This document shows, piece by piece, positions 24,546-37,028 of a stretch of 64,000 nucleotides of DNA. Within the stretch, counting starts at the first letter, position 1; the number at the start of each line of letters is the position of its first letter. Origin of the DNA: Thiobacillus sp. 0-1251 (GTDB lineage: Bacteria > Pseudomonadota > Gammaproteobacteria > Burkholderiales > Thiobacillaceae); NCBI GenBank assembly GCA_001899305.1, contig MKWL01000023.1, positions 1 to 64,000 of the forward strand, read 5' to 3'. Below the pieces are notes generated by a model, which was not told the DNA's origin, did no database searches, and was given only the letters and a program-made list of their open reading frames with translations. The position numbers and the translations under genes are program-made.

Positions 24546-25103
24546 TCAATAAGCTCCGGGCAACTGGGCGAACACCTTGCGCAAAGCAAGCGGACTGAGC
24601 GCCCCTTGAATCAGGACGGCGTTCCCGTTCCTATCCGCAAACACCATTGTGGGTACCACCGGGACTGGCAGTTCTGACAAGAGGCGCGTGTTGGCGTGCA
24701 GCCGCTTCTCCGTTACGGCATCGGGGATGTCTTCCTCGATGCCGCCATTTTCCATCTGATAGTGTTCCTCATTTCGGGCAAGGGAGGCGATAGGGTCATT
24801 GGCTTGCAGAATGGCGGCAGCTTTTCCGAGACTGGTCTCGTTCACCACGGCTACGGGAATCCAGCGGATGGAAACCTGCCCGGACTGTACGAACGAGCGC
24901 AAGCTCTTGTAGAGAAAGTTGCAGCCCGCGCAGTTGGGGTCGAAGAAAACATATACGATGCGCTTACTCTGCCCCTCGCTGAACCAAGCCGTCTTTGGGG
25001 CCTGGGCCAGCACCTGGTCGACTGCCGAACGCGTCTCTTGCGGAGCCGCCCAGGTTATGGGGAAGAAAAGCAGCGCAGCGATGAATGCGGTCAAGGATTT
25101 CAT
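24546..25103 (-). CDS. DsbG/thioredoxin-fold periplasmic thiol-disulfide protein
   Basis: A 185-residue exported thioredoxin-fold protein. A signal peptide (MKSLTAFIAALLFFPITWAA) is followed by FFDPNCAGCNFLY with the active-site pair C58/C61, and the cis-proline lies in VPVVPTMVF. This is the DsbC/DsbG-type fold without an obvious dimerisation domain. The start overlaps the CcdA-like stop by one base (TGATG). As the last gene of the MerR-controlled operon, it probably receives electrons from the membrane protein encoded before it and reduces thiols or metal-oxidised cysteines in the periplasm; that role is inferred. Confidence 0.82.
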   Translation of the reverse strand: MKSLTAFIAALLFFPITWAAPQETRSAVDQVLAQAPKTAWFSEGQSKRIVYVFFDPNCAGCNFLYKSLRSFVQSGQVSIRWIPVAVVNETSLGKAAAILQANDPIASLARNEEHYQMENGGIEEDIPDAVTEKRLHANTRLLSELPVPVVPTMVFADRNGNAVLIQGALSPLALRKVFAQLPGAY

Positions 25104-25798
25104 CACGCCGCCAGCCATGGAATCACGAAGAAGTAGGCGTTGAGCATATACAGCCCCGCCAGGATGAGCGTGATGCCACCCAATACTTCAAACGCCCGGT
25201 TGAAACGGCCCAGCCCTTTCATTTGTTCCAGATAGCCCATACCCCAGGCGCCGATCAGGACCGGGACGGCGCGCCCCAGGGCGAAAGCCAGGAGCAGCAA
25301 CAACCCAAAAAGCGGCGAGCCGGACCCCACTGCAATGCCGAGCAGGACGACCAGAGCGGGCGTGCAGAACGGGCAGACGGCCACCGAGAACAGCCCGCCC
25401 AGCAGCAAGGCGCCGCCATGGGTAGTCACCCGCTGCGCGTGCAGGCGCGGCAGGGGTAGCGGGAGCCTGATCCAACTCGGCCACAGCAGACCCAGCACAA
25501 TCAGCAAAGGCCCGAGCACCAGGCCCCACCAGCGGCCGAGCCACTGCTGCACAAAGGCGCCGCCGAGGCCGGCGATCAACCCCATCAGCGCTTGAACCAG
25601 CAGCATGCCGAGGACGAACATTCCGGCATAGCGCCACGCCGTGCGGCGGTCGCGGGCCTTGGTGACATAGGCCAAGGAAACAGGGATCGCGGCGAATGCC
25701 ACGGGATTGAAGCTGAAGAAGAATCCGATTGCGAAGCTTACGCCCAGGGACGCCGGGGTCGCCTGCTCGATGATTGTGCGCACACTTTCGATGTCCAA
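25103..25798 (-). CDS. CcdA/DsbD-like transmembrane electron carrier
   Basis: A 231-residue membrane protein with about six helices. The second repeat keeps CPFCTPALVVLLG, the cysteine-proline region of CcdA/DsbD proteins, while the equivalent first-repeat position reads SFNPVAFAAIPVSL with no cysteine, so the canonical cross-membrane cysteine pair is altered. Such proteins pass electrons from cytoplasmic thioredoxin to periplasmic acceptors. The likely start is a TTG at 25798 behind GAGGAG. It sits between a thioredoxin-like gene and a DsbG-like gene, a complete relay in gene order. Confidence 0.8.
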   Translation of the reverse strand: MDIESVRTIIEQATPASLGVSFAIGFFFSFNPVAFAAIPVSLAYVTKARDRRTAWRYAGMFVLGMLLVQALMGLIAGLGGAFVQQWLGRWWGLVLGPLLIVLGLLWPSWIRLPLPLPRLHAQRVTTHGGALLLGGLFSVAVCPFCTPALVVLLGIAVGSGSPLFGLLLLLAFALGRAVPVLIGAWGMGYLEQMKGLGRFNRAFEVLGGITLILAGLYMLNAYFFVIPWLAA

Positions 25799-25823
25799 CC
25801 CGGTCTCCTCGTCCGATGATCGA

Positions 25824-26084
25824 TTACCGCGCAAGCCGCTGACGCAAAGCCACGCGCAGCTTCTCGACACTGGGAAGGCTCGCGAAGACCAGTTCCCCGT
25901 CGATCGCGATGGCCGGGGTGGACAGTACCCCGAGGTCTACCGCGTAATCCATTTCCTTGAGCACATCCACTTCGCGCCAGGTCACCTTGTCCGCGCCCAA
26001 CTCCATGACGGCCGCCTTGAGCGCGGCCGTCGCCTGCGCGCATTTGCCGCAGCCCGGCGAAGAGAATATTTCCACCTTAAGCAT
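25824..26084 (-). CDS. Small thioredoxin-like protein
   Basis: An 86-residue redox protein: [19 protein letters not shown] with C12/C15 and a cis-proline in [10 protein letters not shown]. The size and shape match small thioredoxin/glutaredoxin-like proteins. It has no signal peptide, so it should be cytoplasmic and could feed electrons to the CcdA-like protein encoded next. Its ATG at 26084 overlaps the MerR gene by eight bases and has AGGAGG upstream at slightly long spacing. Confidence 0.82.
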   Translation of the reverse strand: MLKVEIFSSPGCGKCAQATAALKAAVMELGADKVTWREVDVLKEMDYAVDLGVLSTPAIAIDGELVFASLPSVEKLRVALRQRLAR

Positions 26085-26508
26085 CGCTCGCCGCCTCCTG
26101 TTGCCGACCCAGGCTCGTTTCCAGTGCAGCCAGGATCGGGCAGTCGTCCAGGGACCGGGTTTCGTCGTTGCAGACTGCGATCAGTTCGGTCAGGGCCTGT
26201 GACATGGCGTGCAGTGCCCTCAGCTTGTGTTCCAGTTGCAGTTTTTTCTGGATGGCGACGTTTCGCACGTCCCTGCAGCAGGCGGCATCGCTGTTTTTCA
26301 AGGTCAGCAACTCGCGGATTTCGGCGAGGCTGAAGCCGCAGTGCTGCGCATGCTTGATGAAATGCAGACGCCGAACAGCGTCCGCATCGTACAGGCGATA
26401 GCCCGCATCACTTTTTTTTGCCGGCTGTAGCAAGCCTTCCTTCTCGTAGTAGCGCAGCGTGTCCGCGCTGATGCCCACCTGGGCGGCGATTCTGCCAATC
26501 GTGTACAT
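26077..26508 (-). CDS. MerR-family heavy-metal regulator (CadR/ZntR/PbrR-like)
   Basis: A 143-residue MerR regulator. The winged helix runs [27 protein letters not shown], followed by the dimerisation helix and metal loop. Cysteines C77/C78, C113 and C123 match the C79/C114/C124 pattern of ZntR-type sensors rather than the mercuric C82/C117/C126 set, so a divalent soft metal (Zn, Cd or Pb) is expected. The ATG at 26508 has GGAGG six bases upstream. It is first in the operon with the three thiol-redox genes and faces the HMA/P-type ATPase operon. Confidence 0.88.
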   Translation of the reverse strand: MYTIGRIAAQVGISADTLRYYEKEGLLQPAKKSDAGYRLYDADAVRRLHFIKHAQHCGFSLAEIRELLTLKNSDAACCRDVRNVAIQKKLQLEHKLRALHAMSQALTELIAVCNDETRSLDDCPILAALETSLGRQQEAASDA

Positions 26509-26529
26509 ATCTGCCTCCAATCTCTACCA

Positions 26530-26560
26530 GGATAAGCCTTGGAGCCTACTCCAATGTCAA
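26530..26560 (-). promoter_or_regulatory. MerR-type promoter of the merR-like/thiol-redox operon
   Basis: On the minus strand a TTGACA -35 box (26555..26560) is followed by a 19-base spacer and a TTATCC -10 box (26530..26535). The spacer contains the dyad TTGGAG/CTCCAA at 26539..26554. The over-long 19-base spacer with an embedded dyad is the hallmark of MerR-regulated promoters. Confidence 0.78.
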
Positions 26561-26597
26561 GGGGCGCGGAGCGTTCGCCAGGTACGCAGGAAACTGC

Positions 26598-26629
26598 TTG
26601 ACTTTTGAGCATACTCCAAGGTCCACAAT
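26598..26629 (+). promoter_or_regulatory. MerR-type promoter of the HMA/P-type ATPase operon
   Basis: On the plus strand TTGACT (26598..26603) is followed by a 20-base spacer and CACAAT (26624..26629). The spacer holds the dyad TTTGAG..CTCCAA at 26604..26619, almost the same as the operator on the other side, so one MerR protein probably controls both operons. Confidence 0.65.
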
Positions 26630-26698
26630 GAATTTGAGAGCCTCGGAGCCGGGCAGTTCTCCAAGGTTTGGAATGCAACGTCGTGAAGGAAATAGATC

Positions 26699-26935
26699 AT
26701 GACCAAGCTCATTCGTTTTCAGGTAATCGGAGAAGAGCGCATGCATTGCGCAAGCTGTGAGGCGCGGGTCGTCCTTGGGCTGCGCCGCCTGCCCGGCGTG
26801 CGCGACGTGCACGCCAGCGCGCAAACCCAGCAGATATCGGTGAGCGTGGATTCCGGCCCGGTGACCTCGGAACAGCTTCAGGAAAAGCTCCTGGAGCTGG
26901 GATACCGGGCGGAACCCGTGGCCAGGGATCACTAA
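26699..26935 (+). CDS. HMA-domain metallochaperone
   Basis: A 78-residue protein consisting of one heavy-metal-associated domain, with metal site MHCASCEARV and the domain end LLELGYRAEPV. It lacks a signal peptide, so it is cytoplasmic and should deliver metal to the P-type ATPase encoded 22 bases downstream. The ATG at 26699 has AAGGA upstream. Expression is expected from the MerR-type promoter at 26598..26629. Confidence 0.87.
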   Translation: MTKLIRFQVIGEERMHCASCEARVVLGLRRLPGVRDVHASAQTQQISVSVDSGPVTSEQLQEKLLELGYRAEPVARDH

Positions 26936-26957
26936 CAGGATTCAAAGGAGGTCGATC

Positions 26958-29468
<2,511 letters not shown>

Positions 29469-29480
29469 AGGCAATAAATA

Positions 29481-29600
29481 ATGGTCGCGCCTTGCCGCCG
29501 GCGGCCTCGCGGCGATCCTCGCCTCAACCGCTGCCTCGGTTCGCTGGTGCTGGTTGCGCTCGACTTCTCCGAGCCTGGATGGGGGGTTACAGCATTCGGA
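29481..29600 (+). pseudogene. merT relic (5' fragment, frameshifted)
   Basis: In one frame the sequence reads LAAGGLAAILAST; a one-base deletion near 29541 then shifts to CLGSLVLVALDFSEPGW in another frame. Together these match the N-terminus of classical MerT (LAAGGLAAILASTCCLGPLVLVALGFSGAW). The homology fades before 29620. The relic lies between the P-type ATPase and merR and indicates a past mer operon rearrangement. Confidence 0.65.
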
Positions 29601-29633
29601 AAAATCGTGCGCTTAGCGACGAGGAGATACTGG

Positions 29634-30041
29634 TTAACTGCCACGCAAGGCAGCGATCAGTGGGCAGGACACGCTGCCGTGGTGCGCATGGCACGCACTC
29701 ACGAAATTGGATAGCGCCGACTCGATTCGCGTGAGGTCGGCGAGCTTGGCGCGCACATCGGCGAGGTGCAGTTCTGCCAGTTTGGCGGCCTCATCGCAAT
29801 GGGTGCCGTCCTCCAACTTCAGAAGTTGCCCGATCTCGTCCAAGCTGAACCCCAGCCGCTGGGCCGCCTTCACGAACCTCAGCCGCGCCACATCGGCGCT
29901 GCCGTAGCGGCGGATGCTGCCGTATGGGCGCTCGGGCTCGCGCAGCAATCCCTTGTGCTGATAGAAGCGGATGGTCTCCACATTGACCCCAGCCGCCTTG
30001 GCGAAGGCGCCGATGGTCAGGTTTTCAAGATCGTTCTCCAT
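29634..30041 (-). CDS. merR: Mercuric-ion-responsive regulator MerR
   Basis: A 135-residue Hg(II) sensor. The winged helix is [26 protein letters not shown], and the mercury-binding cysteines C82, C117 and C126 occupy exactly the positions known for Tn501 MerR. It represses merTPA without mercury and activates it by unwinding the promoter when Hg(II) binds. The ATG at 30041 lies immediately beside the operator at 30048..30078, which it shares with merT. Confidence 0.95.
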   Translation of the reverse strand: MENDLENLTIGAFAKAAGVNVETIRFYQHKGLLREPERPYGSIRRYGSADVARLRFVKAAQRLGFSLDEIGQLLKLEDGTHCDEAAKLAELHLADVRAKLADLTRIESALSNFVSACHAHHGSVSCPLIAALRGS

Positions 30042-30047
30042 ACCCGC

Positions 30048-30078
30048 TTGACTCCGTACATAACTACGGAAGTAAGGT
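30048..30078 (+). promoter_or_regulatory. mer operator/promoter
   Basis: TTGACT (30048..30053), a 19-base spacer containing the dyad CCGTA..TACGG (30054..30069), and TAAGGT (30073..30078) form the canonical MerR-controlled PmerT promoter, nearly identical in layout to Tn501/Tn21. Confidence 0.93.
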
Positions 30079-30113
30079 TACGTTATCCATTCCGGATTCG
30101 AAAGGAGAATGTC

Positions 30114-30467
30114 GTGTCACAAGAGAAAACTGGGCGCCTGCCCCTCATCGGTGGCGTCATTGCAGCGATCGGGGCTTCCCTCTGCTGCATCGGACCATTG
30201 GTGCTGGTGATGCTCGGCATCGGTGGGGCCTGGGTATCCAATCTAGCGGCGCTGGAACCGTTTCGACCCTATTTTCTCGGCGTAGCCGTGATTTTCCTGT
30301 TCTTGGCTTGGCGAAAGATCTACCGGACGCCCGCAGCCGCCTGCACACCGGGTTCCCTCTGCGCCATGCCCCGGACCAACCGAGTCTACAGAATCCTGTT
30401 TTGGATTGTGGCCGCCCTCGTCGGGCTGGCCATGGCCTTCCCCTACATCGCCCCACTTTTCTATTAA
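30114..30467 (+). CDS. merT: Mercuric transport protein MerT
   Basis: A 117-residue inner-membrane protein importing Hg(II) to MerA. Three hydrophobic helices are visible; the first carries the essential pair C24/C25 (SLCCIGPLVLVMLGIGGAW) and the cytoplasmic loop has C77 and C83. The start is a GTG at 30114 with AAAGGAG upstream; upstream sequence is the mer operator, so longer forms are excluded. It is first gene of merTPA. Confidence 0.95.
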   Translation: MSQEKTGRLPLIGGVIAAIGASLCCIGPLVLVMLGIGGAWVSNLAALEPFRPYFLGVAVIFLFLAWRKIYRTPAAACTPGSLCAMPRTNRVYRILFWIVAALVGLAMAFPYIAPLFY

Positions 30468-30482
30468 TTAAGGAGTCCCATC

Positions 30483-32419
<1,937 letters not shown>

Positions 32420-32525
32420 ACCGGGGACGTCAGATGGCCAGCGCCCATTGAAGAACACAACAGGGCCGAACAAGCCCTGTGGCGTCCGCTCAACGATGGA
32501 CTAGCGGTGCTGGCGAATGCAAAAC

Positions 32526-32545
32526 CGCCCCGCCGAAGCGGGGCG
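32526..32545 (-). terminator. Hairpin downstream of the DUF736 gene
   Basis: CGCCCCGC and GCGGGGCG form a perfect eight-base stem with a CGAA tetraloop, thirteen bases beyond the DUF736 stop on its 3' side. A second hairpin (CAGGGC/GCCCTG) lies nearer merA. They may serve the two convergent transcripts; no strong U tract is present. Confidence 0.5.
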
Positions 32546-32558
32546 ACGAGGGCGATGA

Positions 32559-32864
32559 TCAATCGCCCTTGCTGCGCGACCAGATCAGGTTGTGCGTGCC
32601 GTCCTCGCCTTCGACCAGGCGGGCATAGATGGTCGCCGGGAACGACGGATCGTCGAGGGTCGCCGACAGGTAGGGCCGCTCCGCCTTGCTGATTTTCTTC
32701 CATGCCGCGCCGATCTCGAAGTTGCCTGCGACGATGCGGTAGTCCGGGGCGTTCTCGCTCTCCTTGGCGTTCGGAATGAATTTGACCTTGACGTTGAGCG
32801 TCAAGGTGCGAACCGTGCCGGTGAAGCTGTCGTTCTGTGCGGTGAAGGTGCCGATGTTTGCCAT
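32559..32864 (-). CDS. DUF736 family protein
   Basis: A 101-residue protein opening MANIGTFTAQNDSFTGTVRTL, with APDYRIVAGNFEIGAAWKK and YLSATLDDPSFPATIYARLV, the DUF736 signature. This family is ubiquitous in conjugative element leading regions, usually near parB/DUF932 and radC genes; its function is unknown. The ATG at 32864 follows an AAGGAGA site. It marks the return to ICE backbone on the far side of the metal-resistance cargo. Confidence 0.9.
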   Translation of the reverse strand: MANIGTFTAQNDSFTGTVRTLTLNVKVKFIPNAKESENAPDYRIVAGNFEIGAAWKKISKAERPYLSATLDDPSFPATIYARLVEGEDGTHNLIWSRSKGD

Positions 32865-33451
32865 GATGAATCTCCTTTTGGTGGTGCAAGGTCGCGCCCA
32901 TCGCGGCCTTGTCGGTGATCCGAAGGGCGAGGTACGGGCGGGTTGCATCGCGCAGCGGCCGCAACGCAGTGGAGGACCGGGAGGAACGAGAAATTTGTTT
33001 CGCGAGGAAGGCGCGCAGCGCCGGGGAAATTTGTTGGGCCGGACGGTTGCAGCCATGAAGCCCGAGGCGCAGCCGTTGCCTCGCCAGGATTCACGACAAG
33101 CCAAGGCCGCCATTGGGTGCGATCCTCACCGAAAGGCAGCATGGCTCCGGCATCCCTGCACAGAAGCTTCACTGGTACGCACCTCATTGCAGGCAAGGTC
33201 AGTTCCGAATAACCAAGGATGAACGCTCCTCGCGCATTGGCGCGGGCTTGATGGATTGCGGCGTGGATGGCTCTGGGCATGGTGGACGGCCTGTCGGTGA
33301 GCCGCCGTCGTTTCTGGCGACCTGCCCGCCAGCGTCGGGGACGGTGCGCCATTGCACAACCGGGCGCAGCAAAGTCTGTCGCACTCCGGCGCCCCGCGTC
33401 TGCGGCGGTGCGCGTTTTGCGGAAGGGGTTTGGGGCTGCCGGCTGTTAAAA

Positions 33452-33477
33452 CGCGCGCGGCATACCTGCCGCGCGCG
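33452..33477. terminator. GC-rich perfect hairpin beyond parB
   Basis: CGCGCGCGGCA (33452..33462) and TGCCGCGCGCG (33467..33477) form an eleven-base perfect stem with a TACC loop. It lies in the parB-DUF736 spacer and may stop read-through. Confidence 0.45.
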
Positions 33478-33489
33478 ACGTGCAATAAA

Positions 33490-33515
33490 TGCCCCGGCGA
33501 AAATTCGCCGGGGCA
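33490..33515 (-). terminator. Terminator of parB
   Basis: A twelve-base perfect stem, TGCCCCGGCGAA (33490..33501) with TTCGCCGGGGCA (33504..33515), starts six bases after the parB stop. On the minus strand it is followed by ATTTATT, a reasonable though not perfect rho-independent signal. Confidence 0.65.
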
Positions 33516-33521
33516 TCTTGC

Positions 33522-35492
33522 TTACTCGCTGGCCTCAGTATCCGGGAGCGTTTCTGCTTGTGCCTCCTGTACCGCTGCCCGCAACATCACCGGCAGCCAA
33601 CCCGTGCCTACCGCCAGCCGTTCCGCTTCGCTGGCCAGGTCGTTCTTCTTGAGTTTGGCGAGCCGCGCCGCGTGCTCCGGTGCGAACACCTGCACTGCCT
33701 CGATGACCTTGGCCTTTGACACATGGGCGAAGTAGCCTTCGGCGGTCGGTGTCCACCACGGGTGCATGTCGAGATCCACCGCGTGCGCCAGTGCGGTGGC
33801 AGGCAACGTGTCTTCGCGTGGTGTGACTGCGCCCACCGTCGTGGCCACGCACACCGCCAGCAGCGACAGCACTTCCTGCTGGGGCAGCGCCAGCAGTTCG
33901 GCGAACAGTGCGTCCGGGTCACTGGGTAGCCGTGCCGCCCACGCTTGCCGCACTTCCCGCAGCCCGATCAGGGCGGGCGACTGCGCCACATCCGGCGCAA
34001 ACGCATCGAGTCCATCCTGCGGCGAAGCGCTGATATTGATCGGCGAATCACCCGAGCCGAAGCTATCGACCACCACGCGCAGCGCGAGTCGATGCACCAC
34101 CGCGACCAGCGCCACCTGCGGATGACGGGCAAGTTCGGCTTGCAGCGCCGCCGTGCGGTGTGCGCTCAAGCGCCGCGCCAGCTTCTCGGAAATACCGGGC
34201 GCAGTCGGCTGCTGTGCCTCGCCTTCGTCATCACCGCCAGCCTGCGTGCCTTGCCGTTCCTGTGCCCGCAATGCCTTGGCCTCGGCTTCGCGCAGCAAGC
34301 CGCGATGGGTGATGACCTCGCCCGCATGATCGACGGTCACGATGGCCCCAGCTACCGCCAGTGTCTCGGGTGAGAATACCAGCAGCGATTGGTCGATGGT
34401 GTCGAGTTCCGCGCCGAGCTTGTCGCTTTCTTCGTAGAGTGTCGATGCTTCTTCTTCCGCGATGTCCTCGGCATCGTCGGCATTTAGTCTGTCGTCGATG
34501 GCCTGTTGCCGCGATTGCAGCTTGGCGATGCGCTTGGCTTCGGTCTTGTTAGGCGTGCGCCGGTCACGGCGAGCATGCCGGAACCCGTGCAGTTCCGCCG
34601 ACGTGATGCGCGGCGCCGTTTCGACCCATGCCCAGCCTTCGGCGCGAACGGTGTCGGCCACCGCAGCGAGCTTGTCGCGCGCGAGGCTGTCCAATAACGC
34701 GGCATCGGTCAGGAATACGCCCCGTGTGTCGTCCGAGAACAGATCGCGCCGCAAATCGCCGCCTGCGGCCTCGTAAGCCTCGATGCCGACGAAGCGTGCC
34801 AGTGCGTCGCGCGTGGCGTCGATCTCGCGTTCGGTCAGGTGCTCGCGTAAGGCCTGCGGGCTGCGCTGCCACTGCGGCGCGTCATAGAAGGCCGCCTCCT
34901 GTGCAGTGTGGTCGTCAGTGATCGCCAGCGCCATCAACTGATCGAGCGTAACCACATCGGCGCGATAGTCGGCCAGCAGGCGCGGCGAGACGTTTGCCAG
35001 CTTCAAGCGCCGCTGCACCACCAAGGGCGTCACGCCGAAGTCGGCGGCGATGTCTTCGACTGGCCGGCCTTCGGCCACCAACGCGGCGAACGCCTCGAAC
35101 TGCTCGGCGGGGTGCATGGCCTCGCGCTGCACGTTCTCGGTCAGGCTCACGGTGCGTGCCGACGCATCCGGCACCAGCAGGCAAGGCACGTCGTGCGCCT
35201 TGTCGAGCTTGCGTCGCTTCGCCAGCAGCTTCAACGCGGCCAGCCGCCGCTTGCCCGCGACGACTTCGTAATGTTCGCCGTCGCTCGCTGCGGTCACGGT
35301 GAGGTTTTGCAGCAGGCCGACGCGGGCGATGCTCGACGCCAATTCGGGAATCGACGCGCCGCCGCTCGTGCGCACGTTGCGGCTCGAAGGCCGCAACTGA
35401 GACAGCGGAATCAACAGCAGCTCGTGTGCCGCAACGGCAGCGGTGGCGGCTGCGTGCATGGCCTGGGTTTCTTGACGGGTAATGGTGTTCAT
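33522..35492 (-). CDS. parB: ParB/RepB/Spo0J-family protein of the ICE (large form)
   Basis: A 656-residue protein. The N-terminal ParB domain is clear: IPLSQLRPSSRNVRTSGG, SIARVGLLQNLTV, EVVAGKRRLAAL and SLTENVQREAMHPAEQFEAF, followed by the helix-turn-helix DIAADFGVTPLVVQRRLKLANV. A long, charged C-terminal region of about 450 residues is specific to the ICE/plasmid versions and includes a coiled-coil-like stretch near residue 330-370. It may act in maintenance or as a nuclease-related factor in the leading region. The ATG at 35492 is followed upstream by a 640-base structured leader. It is not adjacent to parA. Confidence 0.88.
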   Translation of the reverse strand: MNTITRQETQAMHAAATAAVAAHELLLIPLSQLRPSSRNVRTSGGASIPELASSIARVGLLQNLTVTAASDGEHYEVVAGKRRLAALKLLAKRRKLDKAHDVPCLLVPDASARTVSLTENVQREAMHPAEQFEAFAALVAEGRPVEDIAADFGVTPLVVQRRLKLANVSPRLLADYRADVVTLDQLMALAITDDHTAQEAAFYDAPQWQRSPQALREHLTEREIDATRDALARFVGIEAYEAAGGDLRRDLFSDDTRGVFLTDAALLDSLARDKLAAVADTVRAEGWAWVETAPRITSAELHGFRHARRDRRTPNKTEAKRIAKLQSRQQAIDDRLNADDAEDIAEEEASTLYEESDKLGAELDTIDQSLLVFSPETLAVAGAIVTVDHAGEVITHRGLLREAEAKALRAQERQGTQAGGDDEGEAQQPTAPGISEKLARRLSAHRTAALQAELARHPQVALVAVVHRLALRVVVDSFGSGDSPINISASPQDGLDAFAPDVAQSPALIGLREVRQAWAARLPSDPDALFAELLALPQQEVLSLLAVCVATTVGAVTPREDTLPATALAHAVDLDMHPWWTPTAEGYFAHVSKAKVIEAVQVFAPEHAARLAKLKKNDLASEAERLAVGTGWLPVMLRAAVQEAQAETLPDTEASE

Positions 35493-36131
35493 GGTGATCG
35501 CTCCTATCCCTCGCGGGAAATTGAAGAAATGGAAGAAGAAAACTTGCTGGGTGATTCACGGCGTTGGTGTCTGCATGCGCGGCCTCCTGTGGTTTCAAAG
35601 CTGACCGGATTCCAAGATTCGGAGCCCGGTGTGGACTTTGGTTTGTTCGGCGCAGTGACCTGGGCTGGTCGCCGTTGCCGCCGTCTTTCCTGAGTTCATC
35701 GCCCGCGAACAACCGGGCCGGCGAGGGCCTGGCTGTCAAGGAGGAAAGCGCAGGGTGGTGCGGCCCGCAGCGCAGCGAGGACACGGCCCTGCGCGCCTTG
35801 ACGGACAGGCACCGCTGGCTACGGTCGCGGGATCAGCGATGAAGGAGAGGGAAAGACGGATGACCGGCTTACGGCCAGATGATCGACGGACCTACGCCGC
35901 GCGGCGAGCGCTACTGCGTGCCGTAGGCACACCTTGATGGAAGTGACCGAAGCGCGCAGCGCGAAAACGGCATCGTGTGCAGGCCGATCAGGCACCGCCT
36001 GTTCGGCGGTCTTGCGGGGCGCCAAGCCTGCGCGGCGGGGTGGGCGTCAGCCGACCCCTGGAGGCAAGCGCAGCGCGCAGTTTTTTCGCCAAACCAAGGA
36101 CACAGCAAAAGGGGGGCAAAGCCCCCTCGGG
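35493..36131. other. Long leader/spacer between radC and parB
   Basis: No gene seen over 639 bases. The sequence is GC-rich with repeated GCGCAGCG strings and a CGCGCCTTGACGG string at about 35790..35805 that resembles the core of leader repeats A and B. A GGGGGC/GCCCCC hairpin (36112..36126) is listed separately. Confidence 0.35.
36112..36126 (-). terminator. Hairpin following radC
   Basis: GGGGGC (36112..36117) and GCCCCC (36121..36126) with an AAA loop lie just beyond the radC stop; on the minus strand the stem is followed by CTTTTGCTG, giving a short U run. Confidence 0.6.
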
Positions 36132-36638
36132 CTACAACAGCCCGCGTTCGGCAAACGACAGGATGGCGCTACCGGCGACGATCAGATGATCCAGCACCCG
36201 CACGTCCACCAGCGCCAGTGCCGATTTCAGCGTCTGCGTCAGCGTCTCGTCGGCCCGCGAGGGCTCGGCTGCACCCGACGGGTGGTTGTGCACCAGCAGC
36301 AGCGCAGCGCTGTTCCTGGCCAACGCTTCCTTGACCACCTCGCGCGGATACACCGATGTCTGGCTCACCGTGCCCCGGAACATCTCGACGTAGTCGATGA
36401 CACGGTTCTGCGCATCCAGGTGGATGACGCCGAACACCTCGTGTTCCAGCGTCCCTAGCTTGACCCGCAGAAAGTCGCGCACCACCTGCGGCGAGGTCAG
36501 CGCTTCGCAGCCTCGTATCTGCCCTGCGAGCACACGCTGCGCAGCCTGCAACACCTCGTCGGCATTGGCAGGACGGTAGTCGCCCGCGACATCGCGAACG
36601 AGAAGGGAAGAATCGAGGGAAAGAGTAAGTTGCGACAT
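36132..36638 (-). CDS. radC: RadC-like JAB/JAMM-domain protein
   Basis: A 168-residue protein consisting of a JAMM metallopeptidase-fold domain, with HNHPSGAAEPSRADE matching the HxHPSG..D metal motif and EVFGVIHLDAQNRVI as the first strand. RadC-type proteins are common in ICE leading regions; no recombination role is proven. The ATG at 36638 follows GGAGC. Its leader is homologous to that of the DUF2958 gene at 23986..24333. Confidence 0.9.
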   Translation of the reverse strand: MSQLTLSLDSSLLVRDVAGDYRPANADEVLQAAQRVLAGQIRGCEALTSPQVVRDFLRVKLGTLEHEVFGVIHLDAQNRVIDYVEMFRGTVSQTSVYPREVVKEALARNSAALLLVHNHPSGAAEPSRADETLTQTLKSALALVDVRVLDHLIVAGSAILSFAERGLL

Positions 36639-37028
36639 GATCGTGCTCCAGTCCGAATCGGGCGGAATTGCCCGGAACCGGAGGAACACGTCGCAGCGCA
36701 GCGGTCAGGGGTCGAAGACGGCCGCCAGGACGCTAGCGGCCAACCGCAGGGCAGGGCGCGCAGCCCTTGACGGCGAGAACGGCGTGATACGTTGAAGGGA
36801 ACAGCAAGGCCGCCCCTCCACACACTCCACTGTTTCCTGGGCAAGCGGAGCGCGCAGGCCCGGTGGGCCGGAGGCGTCAGGGATTAAAGCCTCATGGCCG
36901 CGATTCGGCACGAGGCGCGGGGCACTGCCCGCGAGCCCGACGGCGGCAACGCCGAGACGCCTGGGATTGGCCAACAAGATTCACTGCACAGTAAATATTG
37001 CTGTTTTGTCGAATATCGATCGGACAAA
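36639..37028. repeat. radC leader with repeat copy B
   Basis: The 390-base spacer holds no gene. About 36660..36810 is homologous to 24345..24495: shared blocks include GGGCGG.ATTGCCCGG, GCAGCGCAGC, GAAGACGGCCGC, CCTTGACGGCGAGAAC, CGTGATA and TGAAGGGAACAGCAAG. In both copies TTGACG (36767..36772 here) is followed fifteen bases later by TACGTT/TAAGGT. The remainder to 37028 shows nothing further. Confidence 0.6.

Larger units (their letters stand above)
32865..33521. other. Long non-coding stretch between parB and the DUF736 gene
   Basis: No gene supported over 657 bases. It contains two copies of GAAATTTGTT (32990..32999 and 33026..33035) flanking a GGCGC/GCGCC hairpin, and at the right end two strong hairpins (listed separately). 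Long structured leaders like this precede several genes of this part of the ICE. Confidence 0.4.
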
